Below, in pieces: positions 1 through 10,765 of a stretch of 30,113 bases of DNA. The DNA is taken from assembly GCA_010015655.1 (NCBI GenBank), contig ML976691.1:59881-89993 (forward strand), given 5' to 3'. The stretch's first letter is position 1. Each line of letters starts with the position of its first letter. The notes beneath the pieces were generated by a model. The model had not been told where the DNA came from. It saw only the letters and a list, made by a program, of their open reading frames with translations, and ran no database searches. The translations under genes were made by a program, and so were the position numbers. Source of the DNA: Bimuria novae-zelandiae CBS 107.79. Taxonomy: Eukaryota > Ascomycota > Dothideomycetes > Pleosporales > Didymosphaeriaceae.

Positions 1-2
1 TC

Positions 3-3000
3 ACTGGCGTTCAACTAACTGGAGAACACATAGACTGTCTCTGTCAAACATGCATTAAAGCTCGAATGACTCATATTATCTCGAGACGCCCGGCTGAGAG
101 CCGTGCACAACGACCTTTCTATCGAATTGCGATAGATCTCATCTATATCATCCCTGTGGGAGAGGAATGCATTGACGGCAGCAAGTACGCCCTACACTCT
201 ATGGACGAGTACTCAAAGTGGCATGAAATCGCCACAATCAAGCGAAAGGATAAGTCAACTCTTACACGTTGGTTTATGTCTTTGATCCGCAAGATCCAGC
301 GCGTGTACAACGCTGATGCAGTCGCCATTCAATGCGACAACGAGAAAGGATTTGGAAACGACCTTATCAGCACAACAGAAGAACTGGGTATGCTGTACGA
401 GCCAGCACCAGCTGGAACAAAGGAGCCAAATGGACTTATCGAACGCGCTGGCGAAGTACTCACTCAGCGAGCTCGCGCTATGCGCATACACGCCAATCTG
501 CCAAAGAGTCTATCACATGAGCTGTATCGCACCGCCGCATACATACTCAATCGCACACCTACTGAAGCACTAGGATGGAAGACACCGTACGAGGTAGTAT
601 GGGAACGAAAACCACTCGTCGCTTATATAAGGCCTATCGGCTGTCGCGCCTACGTCTACAATCGCGATCTAAGAGCTGCCAACAAGCTTGAATCACGCAC
701 TTTAATTAGCCACCTCGTTAGCTATCAAGGCACCAATATCTTTCGCATCTGGCTACCTACAAAAGACACTGTTATCGTCACCCGCGACGTCGTATTCGAG
801 CCTACACTCTTCTTTAATAGGATGGATGGGTATGCGTCAGGAACAGTGCTCGAAGAGGTGATCAAACTACTCGAATACCCAGAAGAATATCAACATAATG
901 ATATTAGTATCGAAGATCTATTGACTACTCGTCAACGTCGCCGCCCAGCAGAGACACCTACGACCTCAGCTTCGAGAGCTGCAGGCTCCCAGGTGGGGGG
1001 TGAACAGATAGACGACGCATTCGAATCAACACAGCAACAGCAACAGCTGCCTACTCCTAGACCTACAATGTCTACTGTCACAAGCGATCACACTCACACT
1101 CCTGAGAGTGATAAAGTACCTAAGGGCTATCGCCAACGCGGCGAGAGAGCTCCACGAGACGTTAATCTAGACCCAAATGACACAAGCTTAATCATCTCTG
1201 GCAAACGCAATCGAAAGCAGAAAGATCTAAACAACTTTACAATTCACACATACGCTACAGCACTAGGAGCTACATCTCTTGTCAACTATCTCCATGCATT
1301 TTCAACCGAGATTCGCTCCATACCTACTACAGATGAGATACCGAGAATCCATCAATCGCAGCTGCCACCTCTACCGAAGGCAATGAAGCAGCTTGAAACA
1401 CACACATTTGGCAATCAATTTCGACGCGCTATGGAGATTGAGTGGCAAGCTCTACGCGCCAAAGGAGTCTTTGGGAAGACTACAAAAACAAAGGCCACTG
1501 CAGACGCTGAGGTGCTACCGTTGATGTGGATATTCGCATACAAGATCGACGAAGAAGGATACCTCTCACGGTTCAAAGCTCGACTCGTTGTTCGAGGAGA
1601 TCTTCAAGCTCCACTCAATGACACATACGCTGCTACACTCGCAATTCGCAACTTTCGCGCTCTTATTGCAATTGCCAATTACTTTGGTCTAGAGCTGAAG
1701 CAGTACGACGTCCCTACTGCCTTCCTAAACACTGAGATCGATCGAAAACTGTACGCTGAAACACCTAAGGCGTTCCGCCACACTGAAGACGAGATCATGC
1801 TGGTACTCCGCGCCCTGTACGGCCTGAAGGAGTCACCTGTTCTATGGTACAACGAATTACGTCGACAACTTGTCAAGCTGGGCCTAAAGCCAGTCGAAGG
1901 CTTTCCTTGCTTGTACACGAGCCGCTGGCTCATCCTATTCGTCTATGTTGACGACATTGTCATGGCATATCATCAGTCTAATGCCTATCACCACAGGTCT
2001 TTTGAGAAGGATCTAGTGGACCTATACAACATCAAAGCTATGGGAGACCTTACCTGGTTTCTCGGAATCCGCATCATACGCGATCAAGCTCTGCACAAGA
2101 TGTGGCTAGTTCAGGACGCGTTCATCGACAAGGTGTGCGCTCGATTCAGCATCGAAGCTGTGGGCAAGGCTCCAGACATTCCACTAGCAGAGAACTAGCT
2201 ACCACAGTCTACTAAGGAGCCTAATTCATCCCGAACGAAGCTCTATCAGCAACTAGTTGGCTCTCTCGCATACATCGCTGTTTGGGGTAGACCTGACGTC
2301 GCCCGAACGCACGTCGTCTTTGCTTGTCACCTTACCAACCCAGGACAGTCACACATCTCGAAAATCCGGAAGACCTGGCGCTACCTGCTCAGCACGAAGG
2401 CTCTCGCACTTGAAGCCTCTGCTAGCGCGCAGGACATGGCTGAGTATCTATCTGACGACCTAACATACCGCGATCCTCTCTTCTTTGGATCCTCTGACGC
2501 CTCATACGCTGACGAGCCTGAAACTCGCCGAAGCTCTCAAGGCTATGCTTTTAAGTTCGGAGGACTAATGATTGATTGGAAGTCAACAGTACAACGCACA
2601 GTCACAAAATCAACTACAGAATCAGAATTACTAGCTCTATCACTTGCTGGTTCCCAAATGGAAGAATGGATGCGATTTTTCTCTAGTATTGACCTCACTC
2701 TCGACTGTACACCTACTATTTGGTGTGATAATCAGCAAACCGTTGGTATTATTACCAAACAGCAAGACAAGCTTCATACAAAAGTCAAGCACGTCGACAT
2801 CCACCAGCTCTGGATTCGACAGGAGGTCACCGCCTCACGTATCAACGTCAAATAGGTCCCCACCGATCATATGCCTGCCGACAGACTTACAAAGATTCTA
2901 CCCAAGCAGAAGTTTGCAGACTTCGTCCGCCAAATTGGCCTTGTTAATATTACCGAGCGCCTGAAGGGCCTGCGTCAAACCGATGGCGACGATCTTGATG

Positions 3001-3017
3001 GTATCTACATACACTGA
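3..3017 (+). pseudogene. Ty1/copia Pol polyprotein (integrase-RT-RNase H), 5' end outside window, two in-frame TAG stops
   Basis: One reading frame runs from base 3 to the TGA at 3015-3017, broken only by TAG at 2196-2198 and 2853-2855. It begins inside the pre-integrase zinc finger (CLCQTC, about 38-56). The integrase core follows, with catalytic residues visible as IAID (D24 counting from Met at 66), CDNEKG (D91) and NGLIER (E126). Next come a low-complexity linker with a Q run (about 950-1130), the copia reverse transcriptase with KARLVVRGD and the YVDD catalytic motif (about 1945-1957), then RNase H with DASYADEPETRRSSQG and KSTTESELLALS, and the terminal ADRLTK motif after the second stop. 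It would copy and integrate the element as a cytoplasmic virus-like-particle enzyme set. Gag and protease lie upstream of the window. Unlike the AT-rich elements further on, codon use is normal; both stops could come from single C-to-T or G-to-A changes (CAG or TGG to TAG). Family assignment is secure; whether the stops abolish function is inferred. Confidence 0.93.
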
Positions 3018-3062
3018 TGCTGATCAGCTGTCATTGACTCCCTGCCTGGGCGTCCACGCCAG

Positions 3063-3070
3063 CTGGGGGG
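3063..3070 (+). other. Polypurine tract of the first copia element
   Basis: A G run preceded by CT lies 45 bases after the pol stop codon and directly before a TGTGTCACGG start. This is the expected position of the plus-strand primer next to a 3' LTR. It is assigned by position and composition only. Confidence 0.45.
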
Positions 3071-3303
3071 TGTGTCACGGTTTATGGCTCTTACCCTCTG
3101 AGATGGATACTCCTACCCTCGCATGATTGCTACTCACTCTGTTGAGAGTACTATGCCTATCTGGGACTAGCGTTGTTTGTGCCCGCGCACCTATATCTTC
3201 AGTAGCTCCTAGATAGTACAACCTCAGTTCAATCCTACAATCTTTTCCACTGCGTACTGTCCGCTCAGCACTCTGCTTACCGCGACATGTTGTTAATGCT
3301 ACA
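3071..3303 (+). repeat. Probable 3' LTR of the first copia element
   Basis: The segment starts with TG just after the polypurine tract and can be closed at a CA at 3302-3303. That gives about 233 bp, similar to the 224-bp LTRs of the second copia element. The 5' LTR is outside the window, so the far boundary cannot be confirmed and no target-site duplication can be tested. The minus-strand reading frame over this interval has no recognisable product. From 3304 to 3534 I see no gene and no recognisable element. Confidence 0.35.
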
Positions 3304-3509
3304 GATGTTGGGGAGGCCTTAAAGGGCGCATCTGCTGCCCCAACCAAATCCACACGGAGCGGCCGCGACGTTAAGCTTCCAGATAGATTTAAGTAGTGCA
3401 AATTAATCGCAGCTATCGATTGACTACCCTAGTAGAAAATCTTATAATAATATTGTTTGTGGGTGGTTCTGCAGCCTTATTTCTAATAGAGCGTTTATGG
3501 TGTTCGGCG

Positions 3510-3551
3510 TGCATTGGCTGAATCCGTGCATTGGGTGCACGGACACGTTAT
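3510..3551. repeat. Terminal-repeat-like sequence related to the pogo TIR at 27678-27706
   Basis: The stretch ending GGGTGCACGGACACGTTA resembles the right end of the intact pogo element downstream, which reads GGGTGCACGGGCACTGTA. It is preceded by two copies of GTGCATTGG, echoing the repeated subterminal motif of that element. A second copy of GCACGGACACG in the same orientation sits at 3843-3853, on the other side of the MITE. It is probably a remnant end of a related pogo-type element. No transposase is attached. Confidence 0.4.
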
Positions 3552-3560
3552 TATCGTTTC

Positions 3561-3826
3561 GGAAATACCTGCTCGACCCACAGAGCCAGCCAGTTATCGT
3601 CAATCCTTCCTTTTCTTGTATTTTCTTGAACGCAAAAAACTTAAATCTTCTAAAAAATTTAAGGGGGGTACTTATAACTCTATAGAAGCCCTTTATCTAC
3701 TTTTAGTATATTATTATCCAAAGTTCCTTGTGTGGTGGAGAGAAAAGCGAAAAAAAGGAGACCAGAACAGAAAATACGCGCAGTCTGATGAGAAATACGC
3801 CTTAAGTGGGTCGAGCAGGTATTTCC
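3561..3826. mobile_element. MITE-like element with 21-bp perfect inverted repeats
   Basis: The 21 bases at 3561-3581 (starting GGAAATACCTGCTCGACC) recur as an exact reverse complement at 3806-3826, enclosing 266 bp with no transposase coding capacity. Size, non-coding content and perfect arms fit a miniature inverted-repeat transposable element. No clear target-site duplication is visible next to the arms, so the outer ends may lie slightly further out. The interior contains A-rich runs and short overlapping frames without recognisable products. Confidence 0.6.
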
Positions 3827-3856
3827 AGAATCACCGATACGCGCACGGACACGGTA

Positions 3857-4589
3857 TTGTGTTAGCGAGAATGGTGACGTTGATAAATGCGGCAGTACCA
3901 TACTAAGGGAGATGGGCGAAAAACTACAAAGGAGCGCGCTATCACTCTCTGTTTAAGGGCAATTCAACACAACAGACAACGCCGCGCCGGCCGCGGCGTC
4001 GGAGTTGCTAGGCGAGCCGTGGATCAGCCAGCAGGTGGTTGCCGGGAGTGAAGGGTCGGGGCAAGAAGTGCAAGTGCAAGATCCGGCCTGTGAGTAGAGG
4101 TAAAAACTCCACAAGTATTGGAAATTTGTTAGATGGGGTTAGGAGGAGTGCTGGAGGGGTTGTTGAGAGAGGTGGTTGGGGGTGGTTGATTGGAGCTGCG
4201 ACTATTGCTGTGCTTATTGTTGAGTAGAGCGGCAGCGAGTAGAGGATACTAAGTATCTACAGATGCCGCAATCCTTTTTCTGCCAGCTCCACTTCTATGA
4301 AATTTTCCACTCCCTAAGAGACAGAAGATTAGTGTTATAAGCTATTTATTATCCGCTAAGGAGGAACGACGAAGTGGACTTACAGTGAAGTTATTTAGCA
4401 ACTTTGCTAAGCTGTCCGCATTAGGATGCCATTCCAGACATCTAATTAGTTCTTTAAAACACGACGTATAATTCTGTTCTAAGGCGCTTTACTAATCACG
4501 TCGCGCTGCACGGCACTAGCCACTACACAGAGTGTTAGCCACACCTAAGTCCTTAAACGTTAATACTAAATACTGCCTTTACAGATTGT
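3857..4589. other. No confident gene; short GC-rich patch then AT-rich sequence
   Basis: Bases 3960-4230 are GC-richer than their surroundings and include a near-palindromic run around 3981-3998. The only frame here (4039-4227, 62 codons) would need a TTG start, and its product is not recognisable. The remainder is AT-rich and stop-rich. It is probably intergenic sequence or eroded transposon. Confidence 0.5.
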
Positions 4590-4674
4590 GACAGCGGTAG
4601 GATTTAAACCTACGTACTTTAGCGTGCTAAGACTAAAGCTTTCTAGGCATTTAACCACTATGCCACCTGGCTAT
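4590..4674 (-). tRNA. Decayed tRNA-like sequence (class II, Ser-like) or tRNA-derived relic
   Basis: Read on the minus strand, TGGCATAGTGG matches an RNA polymerase III A box and D arm. A long extra arm follows (CTTAGC...GCTAAG). GTAGG-TTTAAAT-CCTAC then forms a clean T stem-loop in the B-box position, and a 3' acceptor half CGCTGTC follows. The extra arm and the 3' half resemble eukaryotic serine tRNAs. The anticodon arm is poor (possible GCT) and the acceptor stem pairs badly. The B box GGTTTAAATCC differs from the usual GGTTCGAATCC by C-to-T and G-to-A changes, as RIP would produce. It is best read as a pseudo-tRNA or SINE-like relic rather than a working gene. Confidence 0.5.
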
Positions 4675-5233
4675 AAATAGTTATATATAGTTAGTACTTA
4701 CTATTTATATACTCTATTATAACCTACTTTACAAGTAAGTGTATTACTCTACTAAGACTTTAGTCTCTAGACTAGTTTGCTTTATAACATAGCTAATACC
4801 GTATAGATTCTAATCCTTTTTATTATAAAAAGTTATAAACTAAGGGTATAAAACGAAAAAGAAAGCAAAACGATAGACGTAGTATTACGTAATCTAAAAG
4901 AAGATAAATAAAAAGATATTTATATTAGTATTAAATCCTAGTAACACTCCTTAAAAAGTTATAATGCACTATAATAACTTTAGGTAGCCTTATATAAGCT
5001 AAAATTATATTCTAGTAAAGTCCTATAGCGTGTAGTCTAATATTATAGCTAATATTCTGGTATTAAGTCTACTAGTAAATATTAAGATTTAAGGTAATTA
5101 TTTTGCTATTTATAAAGCTTTGATATAACTCTATAGAACTATTTATATCTTATTAACGTAGATAGTAAGTTTATAAGAGAAAAAAACATAGAATATTATT
5201 TATACTATATCTCTTTATAGTTTTTAAAAGAGG
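4675..5233. other. AT-rich sequence with no recognisable feature
   Basis: This stretch is dominated by TA-rich words with stops in all frames, as expected of RIP-degraded DNA. I recognise no protein motif or repeat in it. It ends at the AAAGT target site of the second copia element. Confidence 0.6.
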
Positions 5234-5238
5234 AAAGT

Positions 5239-5462
5239 TGTTGAGAATATGTGGGTTCATTCCAGGTTGGTGGAAGGAAGGGCCGTAGTGCCTACTATGT
5301 AAGGGAGGCACGGCTGACTGTAGCGTCCTCGTTACTGTTTACACGGAAGAGGAATAACATAACAGGAGAGTTAATATAATACGTTATAGCCACCCCGCCT
5401 TGTCCCTCCTCCTACTTAGTTATCTATAGTAGTTATGCTACTAGAGGGACCTTAATTTAATA
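5239..5462 (+). repeat. 5' LTR of the second copia element
   Basis: It begins TGTTGAGAATATGTGGG and ends TTAATTTAATA, with the same length (224 bp) as the 3' copy. By eye the two copies differ at about 13 positions, all transitions in CA/TA or TG/TA context; about 11 of them are mutated in this copy. No indels separate the copies. Confidence 0.93.
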
Positions 5463-5507
5463 GGTTATAAGCCTAGTTACTAAAACTAATGTTATTATTT
5501 TAATCCC

Positions 5508-5655
5508 ACTAAAGTCGCGCAGGACTTAGATTTAAGAAGAAATTAAATTATTACTAGGGTTACGAAGGACCTAGCTACGATTTGTAAAAGGAATTCAATA
5601 CCTACTAAAGTCGCGAGGACTTAGATTCGAGCAGGAATTAAACATAATTACTAAA
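5508..5655 (+). repeat. Imperfect tandem repeat in the copia leader
   Basis: ACTAAAGTCGCG(C)AGGACTTAGATT begins at 5508 and again at 5604, a period of about 96 bp, and each copy is followed by a similar GAA-rich stretch. The repeat lies between the 5' LTR and the start of gag. It may belong to the untranslated packaging leader or be a simple duplication. Confidence 0.7.
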
Positions 5656-5892
5656 AGCTATGTGCAACGCGGTTAATAAGCAACATATCTACTTATCTTC
5701 TTTACGCCTAAGAACTGATAACGACTGCCCTACCTGCAGCATATTATTCGCAAATATCGCCCGCATCGCCTACATTGCTGGCATTATTGGCACCGCTGGC
5801 ACCGCCTGCCTGCCTCGCCTGCCTCGCCGTCCGCATCGCCTCCACCGCCTGCAACCGGCACGTGTGAGCCTTATCACACCCGAACACACACG

Positions 5893-8800
5893 ATGGCTAA
5901 AGAGAGGGAAGAATGGAAGATTCCTAAGCTTATAGCTAAGAATCATAATGCTTAGTTCCGCTAGAACAAAATTAAGCTAAGAGGAAAGAGAGTCTTCTAC
6001 GTGTGCAAGAAGAGCCTAGAGAAACACTACAAAATTACTATAGCTAGAGATCTATTAAATACTATAAAAGGACTAGATATCGCAGACAAGACTGCTAAGG
6101 CCCGCATTAATATTAATAAGAGAGACAAGTACCTAAAGGATAAAGCTATCGTAATTAACCTCCTGTTTAGATCCTTTAGAGATAATAACTAGGCCCTTAT
6201 TAATAAGTACAACACTACCTTCTAGTTCTAGTCTTACTTGCGTAAGAAGTACACCTAAACTAACGCTATAGTTACTAATATATATATAACTAGGATCTAG
6301 ACATTTATATTCGATTCTAAGAGCACGATTGTTGGATTATAGGAAAAGCTAAAGGATTACTAACGTAAGCTTATATTAGCAAACGCTAACACTAATAGAG
6401 CCTATAAAGACTTAGCACTACTACTTATCCTTATAAGATTACTCCTAATAAGGTTTAGGACTACAATTAACACCTTAAACGCCTAGCTTAACCTTACTAT
6501 CGAATAAAAGCTTAAGTTCCTAGAAGAGAAGGAGGTCTAAGACTAGCAAGACGCTAACGAGCAAGCTCTTCTAGTATTTAGGAAAGCCCACAAGTACATT
6601 CCGCCGCATAAACGAGGCAGCAGGGACCTGTCACTAAACTCCGAACCAAGTCCTACGCCTGTTATTAAGTGCTACCTCTACGACAAACTTTACTACATTT
6701 AAGACTGTTTAAAACTAGTGAAGGCTCGAAAGCTCCTAAGAGAATACGAAGCTAAGAGGGAAAAGAAGAAGAAAAAAAAGTCCTTTATAAAACTACCTAA
6801 GCTGCTTATTAAGCCTAGGAAACTTAATAATAAGACTAGCAAAGCATATAGAGCTAAAGAAGTTAGGTTAGAGTTAGAGCTAGAAATATTAACTAATACC
6901 TTAGACTTAGAAGATAAGGAAATTGAGACATGTTGTCTCTCTAAAGATATCCTTAGTAAGGCCTCTTTATCTACCTGGGCTGGCGACACTGGCGCCTCCT
7001 CACACATGTCTAACTAACCCTCGCTATTTAGACGAATAATTAAGATTAAGCGGAGACTCGTTTGGGTTAGAGGGGGAGAATTACACGCAGACTAGAAAGG
7101 AGAAGCCTAAATAGTTTATAAGGATAGATCTTTAACATGGCTTTTAGATGTACTGCTAGTACCTAACCTCGGGGTTAATTTACTATTAGGGAGACGAATT
7201 TGTGCAGCAGGCCTAAAGGGTCGTTTTAATTCCTATACACTATCCTTTAAATTAGGGAAGAAGACGATTATTAAAGCAACTATGGACAATGGCCTCTACG
7301 TAGTGTCACACATTGCAGATGGATACAAAGAGACAGCATTTCCAGGCACAGAACGCTATGCACCAGCCCCAGATACAGAAGTCCTTTACACACCAGCTGA
7401 TTCCGAACTCGAGGCTAGTAAAAAGGAGAGATACTTGCTGTACCACAAACGCTTTGCACACCTGGGACCCGCAAAGATTGCTAAACTCCACGAAGTCACA
7501 ACTCTCTAGAAGAAGATTTAAGTCCTAGTAAAGAAAGAAATCTGCGAAGTCTGCGCCTTAATAAAGATAAAGAATAGCATCCCTAATTAGCGACGAGATT
7601 ATAAAGCTAAGAAGCTAGCCTTAGTACAGTTTAACGTTGCAGGACCCTTTCTAATATCCCTATAAGGCAACCGATGGTTTCTCCTTATTATTAATAGCTA
7701 CACGCGGAAGAACTAGGTTATCTTAATAAAATAAAAGGGAGACGCACAAAAGGAACTCAGAGTCTAGAAGACCTTTATTAAATATTAGACTAATAAGAAA
7801 GTTAAAGCTACTAAGACTAATAACGCTCTAGAACTCTTGCAACAAGTTAAGGAATAGAGAATTATATAAGGAGTTAAACTGCAGCCTACCATAATTGTAT
7901 TATTATATTAGAATAGACTAGCTAAGCGGAATATCTAAACTGTAGAAGCTAACATAAGAGTAATGCTTAAGGACGCTAGTTTACTAATTAAATTCTGGAA
8001 CGAAGCTGTGGAAGCCGACACGTATATATAAAACCGCACTAATACAGGACCTACAATTAATAGTAAGCGAGTTAGCCCTAAAGAGGCTTTTACAGGAAAG
8101 ACGCCATCTATTAATTACATTTGTGTATAGGGGAGCAAGTGCTACTCCTACATCCACCCTAAGACAATTTTAGCAGATTAACAACATAACAAGTGTATAG
8201 ACCGCGGCAGAGTTAGAGTATTTATAGGATATTCTAAGATAATAAAAAAGCAGTTTAAGTTCTACTCGCCAGAACTAGGATATACCTTAAAATTAAGTCG
8301 TATGTTAGTAGACGAACACACACCTAGAGGGAGAGTCGAACTACGGTTGCGGAACATTCCAGCTAGATCACAGGGAACGCCAAATACTATGCTAGACTAA
8401 AAACTAAGAGGAAGACTAAGGAAAGATCCTACTCCTGCTAAAACAACTATTGCTTAACTAGATCCTACTTAACTAGCTCGCGCTTAACCGACTCTTGCAG
8501 AACCGACTCCTGTAGAACCGACTCCTGCAGAACCGACTTCTGTAGATCCTATAGAACAAGCTGCTGTGGAACAGATAGAACCATTAACTATAAACGAGAT
8601 GGAACCACCTCCTGCGGAACAAGTAGAACCAACTCCCGAGCTAATTAAGCGTAGAAGAGGAAGACTAAGGAAGCTAATTACCGCTCCTCCTACCACTATC
8701 TTACAAGATAAGCGAGTACTAGATCTAACAACTAAAGAACCTAAGGAACCAGCTCAATCCTTGCCAAAAGCTCTAAGATACTTTATAAGACAGTCTAAAC

Positions 8801-10529
8801 GTAAGAGATCTAGAGGAGACACTGCTAAAGATAAAAGACTCTGTAAGATTATTAAAGCCATGCTAGCACAAGTTAATTTTACAGATAAAGAAATAGACGG
8901 AGAAGCCTAGATCTTTAAGAAAGCCTTTTTAGTAACTGAGATTACAGGAATTCCGATCCCCCAAACATATTAACAAGCTATAAACAACCCAAAGTACGGA
9001 AATTGATAGAAAGCAGTAGTGCTGGAGGAGATAATCTCGCTAATAGAAAACGGAACCTAGGAAGAAGTTTTACGGCTAAAAGACGCTAATATAGTTAATT
9101 TAAAGTAGGTTTTTACAATTAAAACTAAGCCAAACAGGATAATTAAACGATTTAAAGCGCGCCTAGTGGCACGTGGTTTCACCTAAGTACATGGAATCGA
9201 CTATAATAAGACCTTTACACCCACTGTCCGCATAGATACCTTGCGTCTATTCCTGGCCACTATCGTAGCAGAAGACTTAGAATGTTTCCATTATAATATT
9301 AAGAATGCGTTTACTAAATCTCACCTTAAAGAATAGATTCTCCTTAAGCAACCTAAAGGAGTTCGTGTTAAGAAAGGATATGTTCTAAAAGTGCTTTAAA
9401 GCCTATACGGACTAAAGCAGGCTGCTCGTGACTAGAACCTGTTAATAAAGAAAGAGCTTCTTGTATAGGGTTTGTGCAAAGCCTTGCAGACCCTTACATG
9501 TTTGTCTATAAGGAGAGAAATATTCGAATCCTAGTCTACGTTGACGACGTTCTTGCAGCGGCAAAGGAGTAATCCCAAACTGAGTGGTTCTAGAAGAAGC
9601 TTTCTGGACGATTCAACGCTAAGAACCTAGGGGAGGTATATAAAGTCCTTAGAGTGCGAGTTACAAGAGATAGAAAGCACCATATAATTTTCCTTAACTA
9701 AGAGTAATATTTACGCGTAGTACTTGATAAGTTTAGAATATTAAGTAAGAAGCACAAGGACAAGAAAATCCCATTTACTAATTACACTTTATTTAGACTA
9801 GCTACGGACAACGACAATTGGATTAACACAACGGAGTACTAGTAAGGAATTAGAAGTCTAATGTTCGCCATAGTACTTACACGTCCAGATATTGCATTCA
9901 CCCTTAGAAAGCTAAGCTAATACATAAGCAATCCAGTAGAACACTATAGCCATGCATTAAAGAACCTACTACAGTACCTAAGGTTAATAGTTATAATAAA
10001 ACTACGCTACGGACTAAGGGGAGCACACTCACAGTTTGTCGTCTACTTAGACGCTAACTAGGCAAGCAATACTATAGACTAAAAGAGCGTCTCAAGTAGC
10101 ACTGCGATGTTCTATAGAGGTCTAATCTTATAGTCAAGTAAGAAGCAACGATTAGTTATAATATTAAGCTACAAGTCTAAATATATTGCACTTTTAACAT
10201 GCTACAAGCAAGGCTAGTGGATTACCTAAGTATTTAGAGATCTTAGATTCCTAAAGTACATTAGAAAAGACACCAACAAGGTTTAGATGTTAGGAGACAA
10301 CCAGGGCGCCATCGCACTTACAAAGAACCCTTACCTCCACGAAAGATCGAAACACATCAACGTTTATTATTACTTTGTCCAGGACATGGTAGAATAAGGC
10401 AAACTTAAGGTAGCTTACGTGCTAACTACTAACATAGTTACTAATAGAATAATAAAGCCGTTACAGCGAGTCGCATTTAAGAGATTTAAGAACTAACTCG
10501 GAGTTGTCTACGGACTAGACCTGTCTTAA
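5893..10529 (+). pseudogene. Gag-Pol polyprotein of the second copia element, many stops and one frameshift
   Basis: Starting from ATG at 5893, a single frame carries the whole polyprotein to about 9470. Gag follows the start (MAKEREEWKIPKLIAKNHNA then TAG), with a decayed CCHC zinc knuckle near 6670-6715. The protease active site WAGDTGASSHMS lies near 6976-7011. The pre-integrase finger LYHKRFAHLG...CEVCAL is at about 7435-7560, and the integrase core at about 7620-8160. A Pro/Glu/Thr linker built of 15-bp units follows (8484-8560), then RT with FKARLVARGF. Near 9470 the frame slips by one base, and the rest (LVYVDDVLAA, RNase H, LHERSKHI) is read in the next frame to TAA at 10527-10529. 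Dozens of TAG/TAA codons replace Gln and Trp. It is clearly non-functional; the domain order is directly readable. Confidence 0.9.
8484..8640 (+). repeat. Degenerate 15-bp tandem repeat in the integrase-RT linker
   Basis: Repeats of GAACCGACTCCTGTA-type units encode PTPVEPTPAEPTSVD-like peptide. Such proline-rich, low-complexity linkers are common between the integrase and reverse transcriptase of copia elements. Confidence 0.75.
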
Positions 10530-10536
10530 GGGGGAG

Positions 10537-10760
10537 TGTTAAGAATATGTGGGTTCATTCTAGGTTGGTGGAAGGAAGGGCCGTAGTGCCTACTATGTGA
10601 GGGAGGCACGGCTGACTGTAGCGTCCTCGTTACTGTTTACACGGAAGAGGAATAACATAACAGGAGAGTCAATACAATACGTTGCAGCCACCCCGCCTTG
10701 TCCCTCCTCCTACTTGGTTATCCATAGTAGTCATGCTACCAGAGGGACCTTGATTCAATA
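10537..10760 (+). repeat. 3' LTR of the second copia element
   Basis: Starts TGTTAAGAATATGTGGG after the polypurine tract, ends GATTCAATA, and is followed by AAAGT, the same five bases that precede the 5' LTR. This copy keeps most ancestral C and G positions, about two RIP-type changes against about eleven in the 5' copy. Confidence 0.93.
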
Positions 10761-10765
10761 AAAGT

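Larger units (their letters stand above)
5239..10760 (+). mobile_element. Complete Ty1/copia LTR retrotransposon, RIP-inactivated
   Basis: The element is 5522 bp. It is bounded by 224-bp LTRs (5239-5462 and 10537-10760) and by a 5-bp target-site duplication AAAGT (5234-5238 and 10761-10765). A purine-rich CTTAAGGGGGAG tract lies directly before the 3' LTR. Between the LTRs are a leader with a tandem repeat and one long decayed gag-pol frame in the copia order protease-integrase-RT-RNase H. Stops are nearly all TAG or TAA at places where CAG, CAA or TGG would be expected. The 3' LTR ends ATTCAATA rather than the usual CA, and CA-to-TA is itself a RIP change. It cannot move on its own. Confidence 0.93.

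Noticed and set aside
3075..3401. 108-codon minus-strand frame over the first copia 3' LTR
   Set aside because: It overlaps the probable LTR and has no recognisable domain.
4039..4227. 62-codon plus-strand frame with basic N-terminus and hydrophobic C-terminus
   Set aside because: It starts at TTG, has no in-frame ATG giving a similar product, and matches no family I recognise. Chance is likely in this GC-richer patch.
5660..5935. 91-codon frame with CCGCCTGCCTCGCC repeats before copia gag
   Set aside because: It is in a different frame from gag and its Arg/Leu/Pro-rich peptide comes from a simple repeat; it lies in the element leader.
6699..7007. 102-codon minus-strand frame
   Set aside because: It is the shadow of the copia Gag-protease frame on the plus strand, and its Ser/Phe/Leu-rich product is typical of antisense of Lys/Glu-rich coding.
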